Below are positions 32,669-39,528 of a stretch of DNA of 40,177 nt, one piece after another. The stretch spans positions 27,585 to 67,761 of the forward strand of contig MHBW01000005.1 of the NCBI GenBank assembly GCA_001816385.1, in the 5' to 3' direction. Position 1 is the first letter of the stretch; every line of letters starts with the position of its first letter. A program made the translations under genes and the position numbers. The notes under the pieces were generated by a model. That model was not told where the DNA came from and searched no databases. It saw only the letters and a program-made list of their open reading frames with translations. This DNA is from Candidatus Blackburnbacteria bacterium RIFCSPHIGHO2_01_FULL_43_15b. GTDB taxonomy: Bacteria; Patescibacteriota; Microgenomatia; UBA8517; UBA10165.

Positions 32669-33579
32669 GATCTAAAAAAACCTTATCATCTATCTTTGTG
32701 CTTTTGGTTTTCTCTTTTCTGTTTTGGAAAATCTTTTCAGACTTCGATCAAGTTAAAAACGTAAATTGGCAACTTAGCAAAAAAAATTCGGTGTTACTAT
32801 TAATAGTTTTGCTAGCTGGGCCGTTTGTAAACGCATTATCCTGGCACCTCTACACAAAAGCGCTTGGTGGAGGCATTAACCTCATTGACAATATACGAAT
32901 CTGGACTCTTTCAAACGCCTCCCGATTTGTGCCGGGAAGCATATGGCAATATGCAGGAAGGGTTTATATGCTATCCCAAAAAGGGGTAAGCAAAACGTTT
33001 ACATCTACGGCACTTCTGCTGGAAGCTCTTTTCAATATCGGAATTGCAGGTGTAATTGTTTTGTTTGCATTACGTTTGTTTCCATTGGAGACCCCCGCAT
33101 TTATGCAGAAGAGTCTTGGGCCGCTTGTTTTATTAACATTCACTGTATTGATATTCTTTACAGGAAGCAGAATTAAAGTACTCGAGGGAGTAATAAAGCA
33201 AACTCTTAAAAGCGACGAAATAAAACTTAACAAGATACAAATCAGATGGGTTCCTGCAATATTGCTTAGCGTCTCAGTTCAATTTATTTTAACAGGGCTA
33301 GCACTTTGGCTTGTAGCCATGGGGTTAGGGATAGAAACACAAAGCAGTATTTTCTCTTTTGTCGGAATTTATGCTGCCTCTTGGCTTGTGGGATATCTTG
33401 CATTTCTGGCTCCATCTGGCTTAGGTATTAGAGAGGCCTCCATCGCTGGGCTGATGAGCCTTTATGCTCCACTTGCCCTAGGAAGTTTGATAGCAATTTT
33501 GTTTCGGCTTGCAACTCTTGTGAGCGAGGCAATAGTGGTTGCTGTTATTTTTGTGTTAACTAGAAAAAAGTCCCCTTGA
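32665..33579 (+). CDS. LPG_synthase_TM (UPF0104/AglD-MprF type) integral membrane protein
   Basis: 304 residues with about eight helices. RFVPGSIWQYAGRVYMLSQ (88-106) and PSGLGIREA (250-258) are the two conserved blocks of the LPG_synthase_TM family (PGxxW...GR and PGGxGxRE). The family includes the flippase part of MprF and archaeal AglD-associated membrane domains, and in glycan loci it is thought to move or recycle lipid carriers. No lysyl-transferase domain is attached. GGAG at 32653, eight bases upstream, is one of the few clear ribosome-binding sites. It overlaps neighbours by ATGA and TTGA. It may handle polyprenyl-phosphate sugar transport, which the GT-C array needs, but that is inference. 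Confidence 0.86.
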   Translation: MRSKKTLSSIFVLLVFSFLFWKIFSDFDQVKNVNWQLSKKNSVLLLIVLLAGPFVNALSWHLYTKALGGGINLIDNIRIWTLSNASRFVPGSIWQYAGRVYMLSQKGVSKTFTSTALLLEALFNIGIAGVIVLFALRLFPLETPAFMQKSLGPLVLLTFTVLIFFTGSRIKVLEGVIKQTLKSDEIKLNKIQIRWVPAILLSVSVQFILTGLALWLVAMGLGIETQSSIFSFVGIYAASWLVGYLAFLAPSGLGIREASIAGLMSLYAPLALGSLIAILFRLATLVSEAIVVAVIFVLTRKKSP

Positions 33580-34148
33580 ACTTATTCAACAGCACGTTTA
33601 TACTATTCAAACAAGTGAAGAAACTCTCAAGCCTCATAATAAGCGTACTATTTCTTTTTGCGACAATATTCCCCGCAAATGCACAAGAATTTGCAACATC
33701 TTTGGCCGATGTGCCAGTTGATTCATACACTCTTTTCTGGCCGCTCTCTCCGGGAAAAACAGAAGGCGATAGCCTTTATTCCTTAAAACTACTTAAAGAA
33801 AACGTTCTTGGCATATTTGCTTTTAATGAATCTGAAAAGGTTGATTACCAAGTAATGCTTGGCACAAAAAGGGTACTTGGGGCAGAAAAGCTTATTAAAG
33901 AGAATAAACCTGATATGGTAAAGAAAACCCTCAAGAGAGCGAGTAATAACTTTTCTCAAGCTCACAGTTTGGCCAAGTCTGCAGCAGACAGAGGAAAATT
34001 TAACGCAAGCAAGGTAAGAAGAGATAGGCTGATTAATGTAAAAATCTTAATTGACTTTCTGAAGACGTCTGCCTCAAGCGACTTAAGCTATGATCTTGAT
34101 ACGGCTAAGAACAATGCACAGAGATTGCTTGCTGACTATTTGCCCTAA
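33576..34148 (+). CDS. Secreted DUF5667-like protein
   Basis: 190 residues. The TTG at 33576 overlaps the previous stop (TTGA); a GTG at 33615 giving VKKLSSLII is an alternative start. Residues 15-36 form a signal peptide (KK, hydrophobic core, ANA|QE cleavage after about 36). The mature part begins with a PGKTEGDSLYSLKLLKENV segment, the P-x(n)-YxLK start seen in DUF5667, followed by a lysine/alanine-rich helical bundle (AEKLIKENKPDMVKKTLKRA). Its function is unknown. It is the last gene of the long operon, is presumably released to or anchored at the outside, and could bind the glycan or wall. No terminator hairpin is visible in the 18 bases before the convergent gene. Confidence 0.78.
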   Translation: MNLFNSTFILFKQVKKLSSLIISVLFLFATIFPANAQEFATSLADVPVDSYTLFWPLSPGKTEGDSLYSLKLLKENVLGIFAFNESEKVDYQVMLGTKRVLGAEKLIKENKPDMVKKTLKRASNNFSQAHSLAKSAADRGKFNASKVRRDRLINVKILIDFLKTSASSDLSYDLDTAKNNAQRLLADYLP

Positions 34149-34166
34149 GCATTGCTAATTGCAGAT

Positions 34167-36332
34167 TTAATCCTTAAAACCAAAAACTCGAAGACCAATA
34201 CCCGAAAGCTCACAAGGATAATTTTTAGGAGCGACAAGTCTTATATATTGGACTTCCTCTCCTGGAAAAAGAAAAACAAATTCTGCGTCGTACCCTTCTA
34301 TCTCCCTTGCTGAAAAGTTATTCACAGTCTCATCTTTTTGAAAAAACTGATTACTGTCTCTGGAGGTATACACAGCTGCACCTATTAATTTATCCTTGCA
34401 TTCAGTTGATGAGAATGAGAAGGTCAACGCTTTAAGCTTCTTAATTTCGTAAAGTGAAATAAGGACTTCTTTTTTGCCTTCTTTGACTGAATACGTTCTC
34501 TTGAACCGTTGAGGTGTGGCTGTCAAATCTAGACCTTCTTTAAGGTATTGCTTATCATTTTTCCATATTTTTAAAATTGGATGACCATCCACTCTTACGG
34601 CGTATGCCTCATTGAGAAAGTCATCTAAGTATTTGTGTCTAAAAGTATTACTGAATATATCTTGTCCAACAACAAGCGCCATCTGGTATTCTCCCTCTTG
34701 ATTGTAGCCGCTTCTGGAACCATTGGAAAAATCGATATCTTCTCGTAGAGATAGGCGAGATATGTTTTGTGCATTTCCAGAAACTAGTGCAAGTTTTGCT
34801 CTTAGCTCTGCATTTTGGTTTATCCACTTTATGCCTTGCAAGTAAGCATTACCGTAAGTGTTTCCATATCCTGGAAAGTCATTTTCCACAGCACCTCTCA
34901 AACCACCAATTAGGGAGTTGAAATAAACGTTTTGGTTCGGATGCATTTTCCAAAGAGTTGAGAGTATGGGTATAAAACCGGCAAAGATCAGGAGAGATGC
35001 AATCAAGCTGATAGTTTTTCTCTTGGGTTGTTGAGACAGAAAATACTTTCTCAAGATTTTAGCAATAAAGTTTCGCAAAAAAAGCGCGCCAACACTCGCT
35101 ATCATTGCCATGGGTGCAACAAATTCCATAATTTGTCTTAACCCCCCATATATATTAGTTATTGAAAAAGTTACCCTAAGAACTGTGAAGTAAAAGAATG
35201 TAAGCCAAAGAATAGTGACAGAACCCTTTTCCTTAAAACGAAAAACGCCAACGATAGAACCTACAAGAAACAGAAAAAGAGTAATGGGGGGAATTGTATA
35301 CAGGAAGTATTTGACGCTAATAAGTTGTGTACACTCTGTAAACCAGAGTTTCGTTAAGGGAGAATAGGAACATGTTGGTCCCCCGATGTTTTTGTAGTAC
35401 ATAACGACTTGATAAATTTTTTCTGCCGGATCAGGCCATAAAGCTGGCCAGCTAAAGAAAAAGACCAAAAATACAATTATTGGATATGCAAACAAGGCAA
35501 AGTACAATCGTTTTGGGTATAAAGTGTAAAGTTCCAAAAACACATTTCTAAAAGTTAGCTTTTTGTTTTTATACAACTTTTCCTTTAGTTTGAGTGTTGT
35601 AAAAACAACAAACCAGGGTAAAAGTACAAATGGAGCGAACACGAAATTGAACTTTGTACCGAATGAGGCTCCTCCTGCAAGAGCGGAAAGAATAAGATAT
35701 TTGGCTTTTTTCTTTGTAAGTGCCAGCCAAAAAAAATACAAGGCAATTGTAAAGAAGGCAGCCATAGGCGGATCTTTAACATTAAAGTGTTGTTCTGCAA
35801 AGAGAAGTGGGAAAGTATAAACAGCAAGAACCGCAACGACCGAAGCGAAAGTCCCAAACGTTTTCTTAACCCAAATTGATACCGTCAGCGCAAGCAAAAA
35901 TGTTGTTATGATACTATAAAGGTGATAGGCTGGCACGTCTTCAACTAAACCTAAGTACTTGAAAAATATACTGTTGCTTACTGCAAGCATAATATCGCTA
36001 AATGCTGGGTGCCCATAGGTTCCTTGCACAACCCAACTATTAAAATCTATAAGGTGACTTTCGTATTCGCTTATTCTGACTTTTCTGTGCCGGTCACAGA
36101 TCTCACCAGTAGTCGCATCAATACGGGAGTTTAAGTTATATTCACTTTTACAAAGACTGGGTAAATCGGAATAGTCCGTTTTATGAGACAAAATATAGCG
36201 TAAATAAGCTTGGCCGCGTGCAAAGTGAACCGGTGAATCCCAATTCATTCCGTAGTCATATTGTGTTGTAAGGGCAACGATGAAAAACAGTATTGGAATT
36301 AAAAAAGAGGAGAAGCGTTGGATTAAGGTCAT
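34167..36332 (-). CDS. GT39-like membrane glycosyltransferase, NVKD type, cysteine-containing ectodomains
   Basis: 721 residues, much longer than the DE-type paralogues. Loop 1 is YGMNWDSPVHFARGQAYL (D32). HFNVKDPPM (182-190) matches the N-x-KD-P motif of the bacterial PMT_2/GT39 group. A large C-terminal domain from about 480 is soluble. All six cysteines fall in predicted outer regions, in pairs: C61/C79, one pair in the loop GGPTCSY...FTECTQ, and one pair in the last 110 residues (STECKD, NYPCEL), consistent with disulfides. The truncated gene at 39512 is a paralogue sharing the N-terminal half. It is transcribed against the main operon, with its own candidate -10 at 36376-36381. Sugar and acceptor are unknown. 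Confidence 0.9.
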   Translation of the reverse strand: MTLIQRFSSFLIPILFFIVALTTQYDYGMNWDSPVHFARGQAYLRYILSHKTDYSDLPSLCKSEYNLNSRIDATTGEICDRHRKVRISEYESHLIDFNSWVVQGTYGHPAFSDIMLAVSNSIFFKYLGLVEDVPAYHLYSIITTFLLALTVSIWVKKTFGTFASVVAVLAVYTFPLLFAEQHFNVKDPPMAAFFTIALYFFWLALTKKKAKYLILSALAGGASFGTKFNFVFAPFVLLPWFVVFTTLKLKEKLYKNKKLTFRNVFLELYTLYPKRLYFALFAYPIIVFLVFFFSWPALWPDPAEKIYQVVMYYKNIGGPTCSYSPLTKLWFTECTQLISVKYFLYTIPPITLFLFLVGSIVGVFRFKEKGSVTILWLTFFYFTVLRVTFSITNIYGGLRQIMEFVAPMAMIASVGALFLRNFIAKILRKYFLSQQPKRKTISLIASLLIFAGFIPILSTLWKMHPNQNVYFNSLIGGLRGAVENDFPGYGNTYGNAYLQGIKWINQNAELRAKLALVSGNAQNISRLSLREDIDFSNGSRSGYNQEGEYQMALVVGQDIFSNTFRHKYLDDFLNEAYAVRVDGHPILKIWKNDKQYLKEGLDLTATPQRFKRTYSVKEGKKEVLISLYEIKKLKALTFSFSSTECKDKLIGAAVYTSRDSNQFFQKDETVNNFSAREIEGYDAEFVFLFPGEEVQYIRLVAPKNYPCELSGIGLRVFGFKD

Positions 36333-36375
36333 GTCTGCACAAATAGGGCTTCGTAGTATCCGTAGACGTGGTGTT

Positions 36376-36381
36376 ATTATA
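36376..36381 (-). promoter_or_regulatory. Candidate -10 box for the minus-strand GT39 gene
   Basis: On the minus strand this reads TATAAT exactly, 43 bases before the start codon. No good -35 is found at 16-18 bases spacing, so the assignment rests on the -10 alone. Confidence 0.4.
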
Positions 36382-36446
36382 TACTAATTGCAGGGGTATA
36401 CCTATTTAGCTCGAGTTTGGCAACTCTTCGTTAAATAGTTAGAACT

Positions 36447-36484
36447 CAAAATACTATTTGGAAGTTGCAAACTAGAGTATTTTG
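36447..36484. repeat. 9-base perfect inverted repeat upstream of the heptose kinase gene
   Basis: CAAAATACT (36447-36455) pairs with AGTATTTTG (36476-36484) across a 20-base loop. A second, mutually exclusive pairing joins AAATAGT (36434-36440) with ACTATTT (36453-36459). It could be an operator or an RNA switch. Confidence 0.5.
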
Positions 36485-36492
36485 GGTATAAA
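36465..36492 (+). promoter_or_regulatory. Candidate promoter for the heptose-kinase operon
   Basis: TTGCAA (36465-36470) and TATAAA (36487-36492) are 16 bases apart. The -10 ends 5 bases before ATG 36498, so the transcript would be leaderless. The right arm of the inverted repeat lies in the spacer, so a bound protein or structure there would affect it. Confidence 0.35.
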
Positions 36493-36497
36493 AGATA

Positions 36498-37505
36498 ATG
36501 ATTGTAGTAAGAGCTCCACTACGAGTAAGTTTTGTTGGCGGAGGTACAGATTTTGCCAATTTTTATACACGCACACCGGGTCGCGTAATTTCAACAGCTA
36601 TCGACAAATGGGTGTATTTAGTTATCAACAAAACTCCAATGATCGATAGAATATCAGCCCGTTATTCTATTACTGAAACCGTAGATAAGCTCGATGAGCT
36701 ACAACATACTCGTATTAAAGCAGCCTTACTCGACTTAGGGATTGAAAAAGGAATTGAAATTGGCTCATTTGCTTCACTTCCAACCAAGACTGGTTTGGGG
36801 TCTTCCTCCAGCTTTTCGGTTGCATTAATGAAAGGTCTCCATGCTTCTTTTGGGAGAAGCCTAACATCATACCAAGCCGCAGAAGAAGCATGCCGGCTTG
36901 AGATAACGCTGCTGGGAGAACCTATAGGTAAGCAAGACCAATATGCGGCGGCTTTTGGCGGCTTGAATCGCATTCAATTTAATCCAGACCATAGTGTGGA
37001 AGTCAAACCAATACTGATGAACTACCATGTCCAATCAAAACTTGAAGGTCATTTGCTTATGTTTTTTACTGGTATAACACGTTTTGCCTCGAAAATTCTA
37101 ATAGAACAAAAAAATAGTATTTCTCAAAAATTCGATACCCTCCGTGAAATGGCCGACTCAACCTTTGACTTTGAAAAGGTGCTTCTTAAGGGAGATATAA
37201 AAGGCGTAGCAAGGATACTCCACAGCGGATGGCTTCTCAAACGCTCTCTCGCATCCGCTGTCTCCAATTCTGCCATTGACAATCTTTATAATATTGGAAT
37301 AGGAGCAGGTGCATTGGGTGGAAAGGTGCTTGGTGCTGGCGGGGGTGGTTGTATTCTTTTTGTAGTGCCTCCCAAAAAACGGAGTAGAGTATCTAAGGAG
37401 CTTTTGAAAGAATCGGCAAGGAGCGGTCTTTCTCAGGCAAGAGTTATCCCTTTCCGTTTTGTTAATTTCGGAACTGAAGTTGTATTTGATGACCAAATAG
37501 CATAA
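36498..37505 (+). CDS. hddA: GHMP kinase, D-glycero-D-manno-heptose 7-phosphate kinase (HddA-like)
   Basis: 335 residues, the normal length for HddA. The N-terminus RAPLRVSFVGGGTD (5-18) is the substrate-side signature. PTKTGLGSSSS (95-105) is the GHMP ATP-binding loop, KQDQYAAAFGG (145-155) is typical of the heptose/fucose kinase branch, and GAGGGGCILF (279-288) closes the site. HddA phosphorylates D-glycero-alpha-D-manno-heptose 7-phosphate at C1 on the way to GDP-D,D-heptose, used in S-layer and capsule glycans. The partners GmhA, GmhB and HddC are not in the window. It opens a new operon with the methyltransferase 12 bases downstream. A related sugar kinase specificity cannot be excluded. 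Confidence 0.85.
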   Translation: MIVVRAPLRVSFVGGGTDFANFYTRTPGRVISTAIDKWVYLVINKTPMIDRISARYSITETVDKLDELQHTRIKAALLDLGIEKGIEIGSFASLPTKTGLGSSSSFSVALMKGLHASFGRSLTSYQAAEEACRLEITLLGEPIGKQDQYAAAFGGLNRIQFNPDHSVEVKPILMNYHVQSKLEGHLLMFFTGITRFASKILIEQKNSISQKFDTLREMADSTFDFEKVLLKGDIKGVARILHSGWLLKRSLASAVSNSAIDNLYNIGIGAGALGGKVLGAGGGGCILFVVPPKKRSRVSKELLKESARSGLSQARVIPFRFVNFGTEVVFDDQIA

Positions 37506-37517
37506 ATTAATGGAAAG

Positions 37518-38297
37518 ATGATTAAGGTCTTGACAAAAAATGTCTGGGTTAGTTTCTCAGAAAAACTAGGAACAAGTATTATCCACCCGCAATTTCTACT
37601 TACTAGATACCAAAAGGAAGCGATAGAAGAAGCCAAAAAATACGCAAAAGGAAATCTTGTGGATATTGGTTGTGGTCGTATGCCATACCGAAAAGTGTTT
37701 TTACCTCTTGTAGATTCCTACATTGGCGTTGATCACCCTGAAGTTTCGAGTCTTTATTCTTCAAACACGAAACCCGACGTGCTTGCGGACGCAAAAGAGC
37801 TTCCCTTTCCCAAAAATACCTTTGACATTGCGTTAATGCTTCAAGTTTTAGAACATGTAGACGCACCAGACAAAGTTATAAAGGAGGCGGGGAGAGTTTT
37901 GAAGCCAAACGGAATACTTATTATTACTGTGCCATTTTTTTATCCTCTTCATGACATGCCCCATGACTGGGGAAGATACACAAGCACTGCACTTAAGTCC
38001 TATGCCAAAGAGGCTTCCCTACGCGTTATTAAAATAAAAGCAAATGGAGGGTTTTTTGACTTTTGGCTCCAGTCATTGAACACATTTCTAGTTAAACGAA
38101 TAAACGACATGCTATCTAAAAATTTAAGTTTTCAGTCGGTGCTTGTTATTCCCGTTGCAGCTATTTCAGTTCCAATAATCTTAGTCAATAATTTGTTTAT
38201 ACTCATTCTTGGCTCCTTATTAAAAGTATTTCCAAAATATCCAAACTATTTTCCTTTAGACTATCTTGTTGTAGCAAAGAAAACCTCTAAAGCATGA
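37518..38297 (+). CDS. Class I SAM-dependent methyltransferase with hydrophobic C-terminal hairpin
   Basis: 259 residues. Motif I is LVDIGCGRMPY (47-57), the strand-2 acidic end is IGVDHPE (69-75), then DAKELPF (91-97) and LQVLEHVDAP (108-117), a Methyltransf_11 arrangement. PFFYPLHDMPHDWGRYT is a segment often seen in methyltransferases of polysaccharide loci. Unlike the enzyme at 3066, residues of about 203-235 are strongly hydrophobic (VLVIPVAAISVPIILV, then LFILILGSLL), suggesting membrane attachment near a lipid-linked substrate. A short GGAAAG lies close before the ATG. It is probably a glycan or lipid-linked sugar methylase; the substrate is unknown. Confidence 0.87.
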   Translation: MIKVLTKNVWVSFSEKLGTSIIHPQFLLTRYQKEAIEEAKKYAKGNLVDIGCGRMPYRKVFLPLVDSYIGVDHPEVSSLYSSNTKPDVLADAKELPFPKNTFDIALMLQVLEHVDAPDKVIKEAGRVLKPNGILIITVPFFYPLHDMPHDWGRYTSTALKSYAKEASLRVIKIKANGGFFDFWLQSLNTFLVKRINDMLSKNLSFQSVLVIPVAAISVPIILVNNLFILILGSLLKVFPKYPNYFPLDYLVVAKKTSKA

Positions 38298-38301
38298 AAA
38301 T

Positions 38302-39528
38302 ATGAGTATGCAAAAAACAAGAGTTTTAGTACTAACAAGCTCCTTCCCTAGATATAAAAATGACTGGTGGCAACGTACAATCCTGAGTATCTACAGCAAT
38401 ATGGATTTAAAAAAATACTCAATCACTGTTGTAGCGCCATCTGGTCCAGACTCGTTACTTTCAGAAAAAATTGGAGGAATAAATGTCATAAGGTTTAATT
38501 ATTTTTACCCAAGATCCCTACAAGTTCTCACGTCGGGCGAGGGCATACTTTATAGTAGCAAGAAAAATAGAATTTTGGGGAAAATCGAGATGTTCACTTT
38601 TATTATTGCTGAATTCTTTACAGCTTTAAAGTTGTTGATAAAAGAAGATTTCGACATCATACATGCAAATTGGATTATTCCTCAAGGGTTTATAGCAACT
38701 ATTTTAGGATTTATTTTTCAAAAGAAAGTAGTAGTCACAGTACACGGCACGGATGTTTTTGCTTTGAAAAAATTAAACTTTATTAAAGCGTTTATTCTTA
38801 AATATTGCGATCTGTGTACGGCGAACAGTTCGGTCACCAGAGACGCCGTAAAAGAAATATATCCAGAGGCAAAAGTAGAAATAGCATACATGGGAGTTGA
38901 TATAAGGTTATTCAATCCGCTTAAACGCAACAAATCGTGGGCAGAAGGGTTTGGGAACAATCCAAAAATAATTTTAGGAGTAGGAAGGTTAATTAAGTGG
39001 AAAGGCTTTGAATATCTAATAAAAGCATATGCGCAAGTTTTAAGGTCTGTTCCTGGTGCAAAACTAGTTTTAATTGGCAAAGGTCCAGAAGAAGATGCTC
39101 TAAAAAAGTTGGCAAGGAAACTAGATCTTAAAGAAAATGAAGGAATATTTTTTATGGGAACATTCGGGCCAGATAAATTACCCATGATTTATGCATCAAG
39201 TGACCTAGTGGTTTCGCCATCAATATCAATTGCAAAAACAGGAGAAAAAGAAGGCCAGGGAAATGTTGTCCTAGAAGCAAGAGCATCAGGAGTTCCAGTA
39301 ATAGCAAGCAAATCAGGCGGTCTTATAGATACAGTCGATGGAGAAACAAACGGGCTTTTGTTTGAGGAAAGAGACGACAAAGATCTTGCCAAGAAAATCG
39401 TTTCTGTTCTTTCAGACGAGACTTTAAGAAAGAATCTGTCCAAAAATGGATTGACATATGTAAGAGAGAACTTTTCTTGGGGAAAAGCAAGTTCAAGATT
39501 TTGTAAGCTGTATGATGAAATTCTTTAA
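38302..39528 (+). CDS. GT4 family glycosyltransferase (WcaL-like)
   Basis: 408 residues, GT-B fold. SSFPRYKNDW (13-22) lies at the N-terminal glycine-poor acceptor loop, HANWIIPQGF (121-130) and VTVHGTDVF (145-153) complete the first domain. The second has GVGRLIKWKGFEYLIKA (226-242) and the donor motif EGQGNVVLE (E317, E325) followed by ARASGVPVIASKSGG. This pattern matches exopolysaccharide GT4 enzymes. Coming after the heptose kinase and a methyltransferase, it is a candidate to use GDP-heptose or another GDP/UDP sugar, but the specificity cannot be read. An alternative start four codons... MQKTRV at 38308 is possible. It overlaps the next gene by 17 bases. Confidence 0.89.
   Translation: MSMQKTRVLVLTSSFPRYKNDWWQRTILSIYSNMDLKKYSITVVAPSGPDSLLSEKIGGINVIRFNYFYPRSLQVLTSGEGILYSSKKNRILGKIEMFTFIIAEFFTALKLLIKEDFDIIHANWIIPQGFIATILGFIFQKKVVVTVHGTDVFALKKLNFIKAFILKYCDLCTANSSVTRDAVKEIYPEAKVEIAYMGVDIRLFNPLKRNKSWAEGFGNNPKIILGVGRLIKWKGFEYLIKAYAQVLRSVPGAKLVLIGKGPEEDALKKLARKLDLKENEGIFFMGTFGPDKLPMIYASSDLVVSPSISIAKTGEKEGQGNVVLEARASGVPVIASKSGGLIDTVDGETNGLLFEERDDKDLAKKIVSVLSDETLRKNLSKNGLTYVRENFSWGKASSRFCKLYDEIL

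Larger units (their letters stand above)
36333..36497. promoter_or_regulatory. Divergent intergenic region between the minus-strand GT39 gene and the heptose-kinase operon
   Basis: At 165 bases this is the longest stretch without a gene in the window. It is AT-rich and holds candidate promoters for both directions and two overlapping inverted repeats next to the kinase start. Nothing resembling a tRNA or known riboswitch was seen. Confidence 0.6.

Noticed and set aside
34149-34166. Bidirectional terminator between the convergent genes
   Set aside because: Only 18 bases are available and no stable stem followed by a T run is present on either strand.
38718-39185. 155-codon open frame on the minus strand
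   Set aside because: It lies wholly within the GT4 gene at 38302, which has complete family motifs. The antisense frame has no recognisable domain.
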